Positions 36,152-45,948 of a stretch of 64,000 nucleotides of DNA are shown here, one piece after another. Location of the stretch: contig NZ_JAFLRH010000009.1 of the NCBI RefSeq assembly GCF_017310645.1, positions 61,210-125,209 of the forward strand, given 5' to 3'. Position numbers and translations under genes: made by a program. The notes under the pieces are model-generated. The model saw only the letters and a program-made list of their open reading frames with translations, was not told where the DNA came from and did not search any database. The number at the start of each line of letters is the position of its first letter. The first letter of the stretch is position 1. Origin of the DNA: Paradesulfitobacterium ferrireducens (GTDB lineage: Bacteria > Bacillota > Desulfitobacteriia > Desulfitobacteriales > Desulfitobacteriaceae).

Positions 36152-36183
36152 CCGCAGCGCCAGCTGGATAGTTTGCGCTGCGG
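36152..36183 (+). promoter_or_regulatory. Intercistronic hairpin between acsD and acsE
   Basis: CCGCAGCGC (36152-36160) pairs perfectly with GCGCTGCGG (36175-36183) around a 14-base loop. No U tract follows. Like the acsB-acsC hairpin, it probably acts on message stability or processing. Confidence 0.55.
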
Positions 36184-36218
36184 CTGCCTCCGACTTAAAA
36201 ATATATTTAATTTTTTGA

Positions 36219-37028
<810 letters not shown>

Positions 37029-37042
37029 GCTTGTCCAGGGTA

Positions 37043-37075
37043 GGTCCCCGGGGAATTCCCTGGGGACCTTGTTTT
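37043..37075 (+). terminator. Terminator of the acs operon
   Basis: GGTCCCC (37043-37049) and GGGGACC (37062-37068) enclose a further GGGAATTCCC palindrome, giving a long GC-rich stem followed by TTGTTTTA. Confidence 0.85.
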
Positions 37076-37161
37076 AGCATCCATGAATTAACCCCTCGCC
37101 ATATTCAGAGTAATGCCAATATTTGGCCTAAAGATATGGGTGGAAAATGGGAGTGGTTAAA

Positions 37162-38574
37162 ATGAACATCTCTGTCCATTCGTCAGTGCTTGTGATCGGA
37201 AATGGGGAAGCGGCACAGGTTGTAGTTGAGACCCTTTCCGTTCACCCGGTGACTTGGATAAAGGAGAGTGCTCGAGTTGTAGAAGTATCCGGGCAAAGGG
37301 GCAATTTTAGGGTAAAAGTGGTTCAAAGAGAGACTGGAAATGTTGAATGGATCGATGCCGGGGCGATTGTCTTAGCCTTGGAACCGAAGGCCGGACTTGA
37401 TCCGGGATTTCCCAGGACAGAGTGGATCCAACCAATTGCTAAAGCGAAACATTGGTTTAGTGCCGGCCCACAGGATTATGCTTTTTATCTTAGGGATTTA
37501 GATAATGAACATACTTTCAGCCGCGCCCTGGATCAGGCACTGCGCTTGAGAAGCCAAGGCGCCGGTGTTTATGTGTTTTATACAAATCTAAAACTTGGAA
37601 CTTTAGAGCATGAAGAATCGTACCAACGGTGCCTGCATGCAGGTGTTAAATTTTGGCGAGTAAATAATCCCTTAACAATTCGGACAGAGGAAAAGGGGTT
37701 GCGTCTGGGTTATTATGACCCTTTTCTGAATTTAGAGTTTGAACAAACGGTTAGCACTCTGTTTGTAGGAGAAATATTTACACCTAGTTCAGAATTGGTA
37801 CGTCTGCAAAACAAGTTTAAACTTAAATCCTCTTCAATATTCAATTACCCTCCGGGTGCCAACCGTCCGGGCATTTTCGTGATTCATGAGGCCGTGGTAT
37901 CAGGAGTGGCGGTTGAAGAAGCGGCTGTTGCCGTAGCCGGGGAAATCGCCCCTCTCCGGGAAGGAGAACTAAGCATTACAGATACCTTCCCTATCATCGA
38001 CCCTGAACGCTGTTCCTTGTGTTCCACCTGCTCTCAAGTGTGTCCGGCAGGGGCGGTTGAGCTTGACCGGAATCATTCCCGGGTGATGTTAGATCCTTTG
38101 GCCTGCCAGGCTTGTGGAATTTGTGTGAGTGCTTGTCCCAAGGGAGCAGTTTCCTTTCCTTTGTTTAACCGCGCCTTGGTTTACGAGCATCTACGCAAAA
38201 ATTCAAAGAATAAGGTTTTAGTATTTGCCTGCCAGAATTCAGGTGCAGTGGCCTTAAGAAAAACAACTCTACCCTCAAAGATGGCGGCCAAGGTTGAATT
38301 AATGATTGTTCCTTGTGCGTGTGCACTCGATCATTCCTACCTGGTAGAAGGGTGGCTTCACGGTGCGGAGCGTTTGATCCTTGCTACCTGTCCCCCTGGA
38401 AGCTGTGCCAGTCATAAAGAACACAGAACGGGGGATATACAGAGAATACTACAAGAGATGGGGGCTAAGCCTCAACTTGTTCACATAATAGCGGTAGCCG
38501 CCAACTCTCCGGCACTGTGGCAGCAAGAGTTAAACCAAGTGTTGCGGACATATACCAATCAAGAAGTGAGTTAA
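37162..38574 (+). CDS. HdrA C-terminal half fused to an MvhD-like domain
   Basis: A 470-residue redox protein related to heterodisulfide reductase subunit A. Residues 1-270 are a degenerate flavoprotein-like region (VLVIGNGEAAQ at the N-terminus). Two ferredoxin clusters follow: Cys284, 287, 290, 294 and Cys315, 318, 321, 325. The last 120 residues resemble MvhD, the small iron-sulfur subunit that links hydrogenase or formate dehydrogenase to Hdr (ACQNSG, PCACALDHSY, TCPPGSCASHKEHRTGD), but the first cysteine pair is reduced to one. ATG at 37162 has GGGAG at good spacing. It precedes an N-terminal HdrA-like gene. Electron partner unknown. Confidence 0.75.
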   Translation: MNISVHSSVLVIGNGEAAQVVVETLSVHPVTWIKESARVVEVSGQRGNFRVKVVQRETGNVEWIDAGAIVLALEPKAGLDPGFPRTEWIQPIAKAKHWFSAGPQDYAFYLRDLDNEHTFSRALDQALRLRSQGAGVYVFYTNLKLGTLEHEESYQRCLHAGVKFWRVNNPLTIRTEEKGLRLGYYDPFLNLEFEQTVSTLFVGEIFTPSSELVRLQNKFKLKSSSIFNYPPGANRPGIFVIHEAVVSGVAVEEAAVAVAGEIAPLREGELSITDTFPIIDPERCSLCSTCSQVCPAGAVELDRNHSRVMLDPLACQACGICVSACPKGAVSFPLFNRALVYEHLRKNSKNKVLVFACQNSGAVALRKTTLPSKMAAKVELMIVPCACALDHSYLVEGWLHGAERLILATCPPGSCASHKEHRTGDIQRILQEMGAKPQLVHIIAVAANSPALWQQELNQVLRTYTNQEVS

Positions 38575-38585
38575 TGGAGAGAGGC

Positions 38586-39620
38586 ATGAGCGATAGGATT
38601 TTAGTTGTAGGTGCTGGAATTGCGGGGATTACGGTAAGCCTGGGTATAGCGCAGGCAGGCCATGAAGTCTTTTTATTGGAACAAGATAAGGAAATGGGGG
38701 GCAAAGGCAGACTGTATGCCTGTAAAGCGACGGAACATTGTCAGGAATGTTCGGCCTGCCTGATCGCAAAATCTAAGACAAAGCTTGTTCATTATCCCAA
38801 CATTCACCCATTGCCTTATAGCATGCTCACCGGCTTGCAGGGTAATCCCCCGCATTTAAGAGCCAGTATAAGATTACTGAATGAAATCCGCTCAGACCTA
38901 GGAGCCGAGACATCACTAGAAGTTCAGGCCTTCGTGGTTGCAACCGGGTTTCAAATCCATCATCCGGAGATTCCGGAAGAGTTGGGCTATCCCGTGCTCA
39001 AACAAGTGGTTTTGGCCTCTGAACTGGAACCGGTTCTAGCAGATCCGCAAAAGCTTAATGCCAGGTTTGGCCGCTTGCGTCGAATCGGAATTGCCTTGTG
39101 TATAGGGAGCAGGGATGAACGCCCTCATCATGCCAACTATTGTTCACGCTATTGCTGTGCTTATGCTCAGCACTTGGTGCGGCGTTTAAGCTACTTCTAT
39201 CCTCACATAAAAATTGACGTTTTTTATCGGGACTTATTCAATATCAGGTCTGAAGACATCGTGTCGAATAAAGTTAAACTCATCCGGGCAACACCGTCCA
39301 AAGTATTCAGCTATCCGGCAAAAACTTTAACTCTGCGCCTTGCTGATTCGTATACCGGTTCTCTCATGGAAGAAACGTATGATCTTCTAATTCTGGTGCC
39401 GGCTCAAAAACCTAATAATCATTTAGCCTTGGACTTTCCGCAGCTTGGCCTTGGATTAGATGCCCGCGGATTTTACCTCGATAACGGTCAAAATAAGGAT
39501 CAGGTTCCTGGAGTGTTTGCAGCAGGTTCATGTACCGGAGCCAAAGATATTCCGGAAACCATTACCCACGCCAAAGGGACAGTGGCACAAGTTTTATATT
39601 ATTTGGATAAAATCCGTTAA
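38586..39620 (+). CDS. HdrA N-terminal-like FAD oxidoreductase
   Basis: A 344-residue flavoprotein matching the FAD-binding half of HdrA. The dinucleotide loop VGAGIAGI is at 8-15. A cysteine cluster after the first strand (Cys46, 52, 55, 58; KATEHCQECSACLIA) and the following HYPNIHPL correspond to the HdrA-specific iron-sulfur insertion. GVFAAGSCTGAKDIPETI near 310 is the second FAD contact. It lacks the C-terminal ferredoxin domains, which are found instead in the preceding gene. ATG at 38586 has GGAGAGAGG close by. The two genes probably make one complex. Confidence 0.78.
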   Translation: MSDRILVVGAGIAGITVSLGIAQAGHEVFLLEQDKEMGGKGRLYACKATEHCQECSACLIAKSKTKLVHYPNIHPLPYSMLTGLQGNPPHLRASIRLLNEIRSDLGAETSLEVQAFVVATGFQIHHPEIPEELGYPVLKQVVLASELEPVLADPQKLNARFGRLRRIGIALCIGSRDERPHHANYCSRYCCAYAQHLVRRLSYFYPHIKIDVFYRDLFNIRSEDIVSNKVKLIRATPSKVFSYPAKTLTLRLADSYTGSLMEETYDLLILVPAQKPNNHLALDFPQLGLGLDARGFYLDNGQNKDQVPGVFAAGSCTGAKDIPETITHAKGTVAQVLYYLDKIR

Positions 39621-39709
39621 CAAATAAAGAAAAAGTCTTTCTCCATACATATCTAATCCTTTTGCTGCATAGCTATCGAACAGGATTATTTTCATGGAGG
39701 TGGACAAAC

Positions 39710-40660
39710 TTGGAAGCGTACTTTTTCCAAGATCCTGGGATTCAAGAACATATAGACCATATCATCGAAAAACTTTTTGCAGTATGCTTACTCACCGGCC
39801 CAGATGCAGATGCAGAATTTCAGCGCGGCTTAAAAAGCGCCCAGAAGCTGGTGGCAGCTTTAGCCAGCGTATCTTCTCTTTCGGAGGGAGAAATTTATAA
39901 TGGGGTCAGACAAATAATCGAACAGCGGCTTCCGGACCCCCGTGTCATAGAAAATTTTCCTGTGTTTAACACGATACTGGAAAGAATGATCATGGAATCC
40001 GCGTCCATCGCCCCGCCTCCTCCAACCATAGCCGGAGCCCGAGTCAATATCATTGACGGCCGTTCGACGTCTAAGACTGACCTTAGTCAAGTAAAGATAA
40101 GAGCCTATGAGAACAGAATTGATACAATGCCAGCGCTTCCATCAGAAGCACCCATAGAAGAGCCTAAAGAAGAGCCTAAAGAAGCACCCATAGAAGAGCC
40201 TAAAGAAGAGTCTAAAGAAGAGTCTAAAGAAGAGTCTAAAGCTGAATCTAAAACCGATCCAGAAACAGAGCCTGTACAAGAGCCGGATGCAGAACGAGTC
40301 ATAGAACCAGAAGTAGAACTGCATACATCCGCAAGGAAGCTATCCAAGGGGGCTGTGAAACGGCCATTATCCGTACCGACAGAGGCAGAGCATTTGGCTT
40401 TAGTGCTCAGTTATCTCTTCCCCAAAGCGTCAGTGCGCTGGAATATGAATTTGGCGGGATATCAGTTTCTGGCCCAAGTGGAAGATGTATTAATTTATCT
40501 TGATCAAGTTGCCAATGGAACTGAAGTCGAACATAAAATGCGGGCCGAAGGCTGGAAAACAATCGTTTTAAACTATGAAGATTTAAAATATTGGCGGCGG
40601 CTGGAACGTCAAATTCGAAAAACGGTCGAACGGAAAAACAGAAAAGTTAAAACATTATAA
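39710..40660 (+). CDS. Unknown protein with Pro/Glu/Lys repeat linker
   Basis: A 316-residue protein. The N-terminal 130 residues look helical (FFQDPGIQEHIDHIIEKLF). Residues about 145-205 are a low-complexity EEPK/EESK repeat encoded by a 12-nt tandem repeat. The C-terminal 105 residues are a compact alpha/beta-looking domain (HLALVLSYLFPKASVRWNMN) ending in a very basic helix. TTG at 39710 is the start because GGAGGTGG lies six bases upstream. No family recognised. It ends the string after the Hdr-like genes and is followed by a terminator. Confidence 0.65.
   Translation: MEAYFFQDPGIQEHIDHIIEKLFAVCLLTGPDADAEFQRGLKSAQKLVAALASVSSLSEGEIYNGVRQIIEQRLPDPRVIENFPVFNTILERMIMESASIAPPPPTIAGARVNIIDGRSTSKTDLSQVKIRAYENRIDTMPALPSEAPIEEPKEEPKEAPIEEPKEESKEESKEESKAESKTDPETEPVQEPDAERVIEPEVELHTSARKLSKGAVKRPLSVPTEAEHLALVLSYLFPKASVRWNMNLAGYQFLAQVEDVLIYLDQVANGTEVEHKMRAEGWKTIVLNYEDLKYWRRLERQIRKTVERKNRKVKTL
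40145..40252 (+). repeat. 12-nt tandem repeat inside the unknown protein gene
   Basis: About eight copies of GAAGAGCCTAAA or GAAGAGTCTAAA with interspersed GAAGCACCCATA units. The 12-base unit keeps the frame, so copy number can change without breaking the protein. Confidence 0.85.
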
Positions 40661-40670
40661 TTAAAAAAAG

Positions 40671-40704
40671 CACTCTGCAGTTTTTAGTGCAGAGTGTTTT
40701 TTTT
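40671..40704 (+). terminator. Strong Rho-independent terminator
   Basis: CACTCTGCA (40671-40679) pairs with TGCAGAGTG (40688-40696), followed by eight T. Confidence 0.95.
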
Positions 40705-40809
40705 CGAGAATCTCATTTGCATTTTTAGCGGTCAAGTAGGAAAAAAGAATTTCCGTGTCGAATACAACTAAATACTTAAAAATCGTCAAGCAAGAGTGAG
40801 GGGCAGACA

Positions 40810-41952
40810 GTGGCAGACCGCTTAGGAGAAATTCTTAAAAAAACTCTTAGTTCAATAGAGTCCGGCAAAGAAGAAATTTTTTTAATCGCTGAGTCTACTC
40901 GCTCTGAAATTCAGCGTTTAACGCAGGAACTCGGGCAATTGCGGGTCGATATCGTTCAGACGATTAAAGATGTTGACCAGCACCAAAAACTGGAGCGCCG
41001 TCTCAGGCAAAAACTAATGGAAGTCAGCCGCGATTATAAAAAACATACTGAACAAGAGATGATGGAGACCTATTCACAAGCCACAGAAGCCCAGATGAAG
41101 CTGCAACTGTTACAGGCTAAGGAAGTGCAGCAGCGTTCACGCCGTGACGAGATTGAACGGGCTCTGCGCCAAATGCAGGCGACCATTGAACGTGCTGAAA
41201 ACCTAATGTCGAAGGTGAGCGTGGCCATCAACCTCTTGCAAGGAAGCATTGCCGATATATATCACGGACGGGGAACTGACCAACGTCAGGAAACCGGTCT
41301 GCGGGTGATCAAAGCCCAGGAAGATGAACGGCGCCGGGTGGCGCGCGAAATGCACGATGGCCCTGCTCAAACCCTGGCCAATATCGTGCTGCGTCTGGAA
41401 ATCGCAGAAAAGCTCTTGGACCTTGACCCGAGCCGGGTGAAAGGGGAACTTAAAGATTTAAAGAACCTGGTGCGCTCCAATCTCCAAGATATTCGGCGCA
41501 TAATTTTTGACCTCAGGCCGATGGCCTTGGATGATCTCGGCGTGATCCCGGCCCTTAAGAAATATCTCGATAATTTTCAGGAGACCTATCATATTCAATG
41601 CGAACTCCGGGTTGAAGGGCGGGAAAGACGTCTTCTGCCCATCATGGAGGTCGCTCTGTTTCGTCTGATTCAAGAGGGAATGACTAATGTTGCCAAACAT
41701 TCCGCGTCTGACCGGGTAAAGGTCTGTGTGGAATTCCAGGACGAGTGGACCAGTGCCAGTGTCCAGGATTTCGGAAAAGGATTCGAAGTCGATAAAATCT
41801 TGGAAGACGCTACCGAACACTTTGGTTTAGTAGGAATGCGCGAAAGAGTAGAGATGTTCAATGGACATTTCACTGTTCAATCCTCCCAAGGGAAAGGAAC
41901 AACGGTGGAATTTTCGATTCCATTTGTACAAGAGGAGGGAACAGCCGGGTGA
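40810..41952 (+). CDS. degS: Sensor histidine kinase DegS
   Basis: A 380-residue soluble kinase without membrane segments. The N-terminal half is a long coiled-coil DegS sensor domain. HisKA_3 contains EDERRRVAREMHDGPAQTL with the phosphorylated His182. The C-terminal ATPase has DFGKGFEV and FGLVGMRERVEMFNG. GTG start at 40810 behind GAGGGG. It overlaps degU by four bases. DegS senses intracellular or envelope state and controls exoenzyme and motility genes through DegU. Confidence 0.92.
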   Translation: MADRLGEILKKTLSSIESGKEEIFLIAESTRSEIQRLTQELGQLRVDIVQTIKDVDQHQKLERRLRQKLMEVSRDYKKHTEQEMMETYSQATEAQMKLQLLQAKEVQQRSRRDEIERALRQMQATIERAENLMSKVSVAINLLQGSIADIYHGRGTDQRQETGLRVIKAQEDERRRVAREMHDGPAQTLANIVLRLEIAEKLLDLDPSRVKGELKDLKNLVRSNLQDIRRIIFDLRPMALDDLGVIPALKKYLDNFQETYHIQCELRVEGRERRLLPIMEVALFRLIQEGMTNVAKHSASDRVKVCVEFQDEWTSASVQDFGKGFEVDKILEDATEHFGLVGMRERVEMFNGHFTVQSSQGKGTTVEFSIPFVQEEGTAG

Positions 41953-42587
41953 TACGCGTCGTTATAGCGGATGATCATCCCTTGCTGCGCGAGGGTCTAA
42001 GAAGAATTCTGTCCTTTGAAGAAGGAATCGAGGTCGTAGAAGAAGTCGGGGACGGGCAGGGTGCGATCAATATAACCCGTAAAATCCCATTCGATGTCCT
42101 GCTCATGGATTTAAACATGCCCGGAGTTAACGGACTAGACGCATGCCGCGTGATCCGGCGTGAAAAACCCAATATCGGAATATTAGTCCTGACCGTCGAT
42201 GACTCAGATGAGAAAGTTTTTGAGGTCTTGCAGCTCGGTGTGGCAGGATACCTGCTCAAAGATGTCGATCCGAAAACATTAATTGAGTCGATTCACAAGG
42301 TATATATAGGAGAACCAATTCTTTCTCCGGCAGTCACGGGGAAACTTTTGGGACAGCTTGCCCATCCTATTCCCCCTAAAGAAAACTATGGTTTAAGTGC
42401 CCGTGAACTGGATATCTTAAACTATGTTGTGCGGGGAGCTTCCAATAAAGAAATTGGCGGCGCTCTCTATATTAGTGAGAAGACAGTAAAAAATCACCTC
42501 TCGAGTATTTTCCGAAAATTAGATGTTGAGGACCGTACCCAAGCTGCGCTGAAAGCGGTTAAGTTAAAACTGGTTGACCTCAATTAG
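41949..42587 (+). CDS. degU: Response regulator DegU
   Basis: A 212-residue NarL-type regulator. The receiver domain has Asp54 in LLMDLNMPG as phosphoacceptor, and a LuxR-type helix-turn-helix follows near 145-205 (GLSARELDILNYVVRGASNK). GTG start overlaps the degS stop. Forms a two-component pair with DegS. Confidence 0.92.
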   Translation: MIRVVIADDHPLLREGLRRILSFEEGIEVVEEVGDGQGAINITRKIPFDVLLMDLNMPGVNGLDACRVIRREKPNIGILVLTVDDSDEKVFEVLQLGVAGYLLKDVDPKTLIESIHKVYIGEPILSPAVTGKLLGQLAHPIPPKENYGLSARELDILNYVVRGASNKEIGGALYISEKTVKNHLSSIFRKLDVEDRTQAALKAVKLKLVDLN

Positions 42588-42614
42588 AAATGAATATGTG
42601 GAAGGAGCACTGGC

Positions 42615-44318
42615 ATGAAAATTAGCTTTTTGGGGGCAGCACAGGTTGTCACCGGTTCATGCTATTTAGTGGAAACAGCTGATTTTCGCCTCTTGATCGA
42701 CTGCGGTATGTTTCAAGGATCGAAAACGCTGAAAGAATTAAACTACGGTGAGTTTCCGTTTGAGCCGTCTTCAATTGATGGGGTCATCTTAACGCACGCT
42801 CACATTGACCACTCAGGATTACTGCCGAAGCTCGTAAAAAAAGGGTACAAGGGCAAGATTTGGGCTACTCCCGAAACGGTAAAACTTTGCTCGATTATGC
42901 TCCCGGATAGCGGGCATATTCAAGAGATGGAGGTTGAGCGCAAAAACCGAAAACGGGGACGGGCGGGGCTGCCGGTTTTGGAACCGATTTACACAGCAGA
43001 AGATGGGATGCTTGCCTTGCCGCTGTTTCAAAGCGTTAATTATAAGGACAGGGTGAAGTTAAGTCCCTCCCTTAGTTTTGAATTAAGAGATGCAGGGCAT
43101 ATTTTAGGGTCCGCCCATGTCCGGCTTGAAGTTAAGGAAGAGCAGGCCACTAAAAATGTCGTATTTTCAGGGGATATCGGTAACCCTAATCAACCGTATA
43201 TTGAAGATCCCAGCATTTTATGCGGGGAAGATGTTATTATTATGGAAACTACCTATGGCAATAGGCTCCATCAAGAAAGCGGCAACCGTCTGAACGAATT
43301 GGCGGAAATTATCCGTTCAGCCTATGAAGCCAAAGGCAATATCATTATCCCTGCGTTTGCCATCGAACGCACCCAGGATTTACTGTTTTATATCAGCCAG
43401 CTCCAGGCGACTAATGAAATCCCAATTCTTCCGATCTATATAGACAGTCCTTTGGCTATTTCAGCTACCAAGATATTCCAAGAGAATACGGCCAATTTTG
43501 ATGCGGAAACCCGTAACTTAATCAGCCGGGGAGAAAACCCCCTGACCATGAGTAATGTGCACTTTAGTCTTACCGCTCAGGATTCCATGGCCTTGAATAA
43601 TATGCCGGGACCTGCGATCATCATTGCAGCCAGCGGCATGGCCGATGCGGGAAGGATTAAGCATCATCTCAAGCATAACCTCTGGCGGGAAAATGCCACA
43701 GTCATTTTCGTGGGGTATCAAGCCCAAGGAACGCTGGGGCGGCAGTTAATTGACGGAGCTAAAGAAGTTAGAATCCATGGGGAAACCGTTGCTGTGAAAG
43801 CGCAGATCCAAATGATTGAAGGCATGTCCGCCCATGCGGATCAAGATGAGCTTTTGAACTGGATTTCCTGTGCGGAAACGGAAAATATTATTTTGGTTCA
43901 CGGAGAAGCGGAGGCTCAAGCTGAATTTGCCCAAAAAGTATTCCAAAAGTACAACAAGAATCCAATCATTCCCCAGCTAGGAGAAGTCATTGAATTCTTG
44001 CCCAACCAAATCGTTCGCTATGCACCGGCCAAGCCTTGGCTTGAGCGGGTGTCTGAAGCATTAGCCCGGGCAGCAGATGCAGCTTCCGCTCAAAGCACGC
44101 GCCCGGTTATGCCCCAAGAACTGTCCGGATTACCTCCAATCAAACCCAAAAAAGAGACGGACCGCCGGGTTTCACGCTCCCAAGTCAACCGGGCCTATGT
44201 CCGTTTGCGCCACCGCTTGAAGCAATTCATTGATCAGGGACAGCGCGACCGTAACTTGGATTATGTGGTTCAGGTGATTGAAAGAATGACCCGTTGGCTC
44301 GAGGAGCAAAAGAAATAA
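42615..44318 (+). CDS. Beta-CASP metallo-beta-lactamase fold RNase-like protein
   Basis: A 567-residue protein. The metal site THAHIDHSG is at 60-68, followed by the beta-CASP domain (about 210-400) and a RNA-specificity segment ending in [15 protein letters not shown]. The layout matches the YsgA/CPSF-like bacterial family predicted to be RNases. The last 65 residues ([33 protein letters not shown]) are an unusual basic extension. GAAGGAG lies before the ATG. Follows degU by 27 bases and may be cotranscribed. Confidence 0.85.
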   Translation: MKISFLGAAQVVTGSCYLVETADFRLLIDCGMFQGSKTLKELNYGEFPFEPSSIDGVILTHAHIDHSGLLPKLVKKGYKGKIWATPETVKLCSIMLPDSGHIQEMEVERKNRKRGRAGLPVLEPIYTAEDGMLALPLFQSVNYKDRVKLSPSLSFELRDAGHILGSAHVRLEVKEEQATKNVVFSGDIGNPNQPYIEDPSILCGEDVIIMETTYGNRLHQESGNRLNELAEIIRSAYEAKGNIIIPAFAIERTQDLLFYISQLQATNEIPILPIYIDSPLAISATKIFQENTANFDAETRNLISRGENPLTMSNVHFSLTAQDSMALNNMPGPAIIIAASGMADAGRIKHHLKHNLWRENATVIFVGYQAQGTLGRQLIDGAKEVRIHGETVAVKAQIQMIEGMSAHADQDELLNWISCAETENIILVHGEAEAQAEFAQKVFQKYNKNPIIPQLGEVIEFLPNQIVRYAPAKPWLERVSEALARAADAASAQSTRPVMPQELSGLPPIKPKKETDRRVSRSQVNRAYVRLRHRLKQFIDQGQRDRNLDYVVQVIERMTRWLEEQKK

Positions 44319-44319
44319 C

Positions 44320-44910
44320 TTAAATCCAGGCATATTCCGCTGTTTGCCGTTTTATTCCGGCCAAGAAACGAAGAATTTCCTCGCGGCGTTTCACAGCCAA
44401 GCGGCGTCCGGCCCGGGTATACACTTTATTCGGAAGTGCTTCTGCAAAGGTTCGTGCTCTTTCAATGGCATCTTGAGGGGTTCGGGTTAATTCATCATGC
44501 CCGATGAGACTGAATAAGCGCATGAGTCCGATGTTCCCTAAATTATCTAGGATATTGGCATCTCTTAAATAAACGGCTTCGTCACTTTTGCCGGGTTCGG
44601 AATAATACATGTGGGATTCAATTGCATCTAACACTTTCGGAAGTTTATTCGGGGAAAAGGTTTGACGCTGTAGGATATTGGTGGCGACACCCTTGGAACG
44701 TAAAGGGTGGTCAACATTAGGGAGTGCATACACCGGATATTTACCGGTATCATGAAGCATAGCTGCAACGAACAGAACGTCGTCATCAAGGGTTAAGTGC
44801 TGGGACAGTTCTTTCGCCAAATGGTAAACCCTTAGACAATGTTTTACACCCAAAGCGGGATGGGTACAAGCTCGCTCGACCAGGGCAATTAGTTCCTGGT
44901 GGTCATTCAT
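44320..44910 (-). CDS. HD domain phosphohydrolase
   Basis: A 196-residue protein with an HD domain: His in KHCLRVYHLA near 23, HDTGK near 53-57 and the further metal-site residue in IESHMYY near 95. Members hydrolyse nucleotides or phosphomonoesters. It converges on the beta-CASP gene with one base between stops. Substrate unknown. Confidence 0.8.
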   Translation of the reverse strand: MNDHQELIALVERACTHPALGVKHCLRVYHLAKELSQHLTLDDDVLFVAAMLHDTGKYPVYALPNVDHPLRSKGVATNILQRQTFSPNKLPKVLDAIESHMYYSEPGKSDEAVYLRDANILDNLGNIGLMRLFSLIGHDELTRTPQDAIERARTFAEALPNKVYTRAGRRLAVKRREEILRFLAGIKRQTAEYAWI

Positions 44911-45085
44911 AGCAAATCCTCCTTTGAAGTCTTTTCTAGCTTACGATATGAGTAATACGACACAAGAACAGGTAATTCCTTCCATACTATGGTAAATTAT
45001 TCTAAGAGATATCGTGCTCAAGTTTTGTCTTTGAGCTTAATTCGACACCTTAGTGAGATAATCGGCCTAATCCGGCTAATATTTG

Positions 45086-45103
45086 TCAGGTTCTATAACC
45101 TGA
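45086..45103. promoter_or_regulatory. Palindrome upstream of dnaD
   Basis: TCAGGTT (45086-45092) and AACCTGA (45097-45103) are perfectly inverted around CTAT, in the 280-bp divergent gap between the HD gene and dnaD. It could be an operator or a small hairpin. Confidence 0.4.
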
Positions 45104-45190
45104 GGATCAAGAGGATTTTTAGAGCAAATGGAGAATATATCTTAAACATTCTCAGGTGATCAATAAGCAAAGTTTTTTGGAGTGGGGATT

Positions 45191-45931
45191 GTGAACAAAG
45201 TGAATGTTTATGGGAGCTTTACACAAGCTCTTTTCTTTTCGGGAATGACTGCTGTTCCCAAGCTACTATTAACACATTATAAAGACCTAGGCTTAAGTGA
45301 TCAGGAACTTATTTTGATCATACAAATCTTAAGTGAAATGAACGTAACCCCGTATCCTGCCCCAGAAGTAATGGCCGCCAGGATGGGAACGACGACGGAG
45401 CATATTGAAGAGATTATTGCCGGGTTGACCCGGCGCAAGTTAATCGCGCTTGAAAAAAAGTGGAATGGAGAAGAAAAAACATGGGTCAACGCTTTTAACT
45501 TGGTTGGTTTAATCGAAGAATTGGCTGACCGGTGGGCGATTGAGCGCATGCTTGAATTAGAAACGACACAGCAGCCGCAGGTAAGCGCTAAAGCAGTATC
45601 TACAGAACGGTTGGTAGCCATTTTCGAACAGGAAATAGGCCGTCCGCTCACCGGATTGGAGTGTGAACATATTACCCACTGGCTAACGTCCTGCTTTACG
45701 GAAGAATTAATCATAGAGGCTTTGCGGAGGGGAGTCAGTGCCGGAATCCGCAACTTTCGCTATATTGATTCTATCCTGCGTGAATGGGAGAAAAAAGGTT
45801 TTCGGACACGGGCTGAAGTAGAAGCCGATGATATTCATTTCCAAGCCCGTCAGGAGAAAAAATACCAAAGCAAAAGCGGATCCAGAAAGAACGCTGCTAA
45901 TCCGGATAAATATGAAAACTTTTATCTGTAA
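45191..45931 (+). CDS. dnaD: DnaD family replication protein
   Basis: A 246-residue primosomal protein. The N-terminal DnaD winged-helix domain spans about 5-120 (LLTHYKDLGLSDQELILIIQIL) and the C-terminal DnaB2/DnaD domain starts near 140 (FEQEIGRPLTGLECEHITHWL) with the YIDSILREWEKKG motif. DnaD acts at replication initiation and restart in Firmicutes, with DnaB and DnaI. GTG at 45191 has GGAG eight bases upstream. The helicase loader follows 17 bases downstream. Confidence 0.9.
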   Translation: MNKVNVYGSFTQALFFSGMTAVPKLLLTHYKDLGLSDQELILIIQILSEMNVTPYPAPEVMAARMGTTTEHIEEIIAGLTRRKLIALEKKWNGEEKTWVNAFNLVGLIEELADRWAIERMLELETTQQPQVSAKAVSTERLVAIFEQEIGRPLTGLECEHITHWLTSCFTEELIIEALRRGVSAGIRNFRYIDSILREWEKKGFRTRAEVEADDIHFQARQEKKYQSKSGSRKNAANPDKYENFYL

Positions 45932-45948
45932 AGAAAGGATTTCTTCTC

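Noticed and set aside
40105..40347. Minus-strand serine-rich reading frame
   Set aside because: It is the mirror of the 12-nt repeat in the plus-strand gene; no ribosome site.
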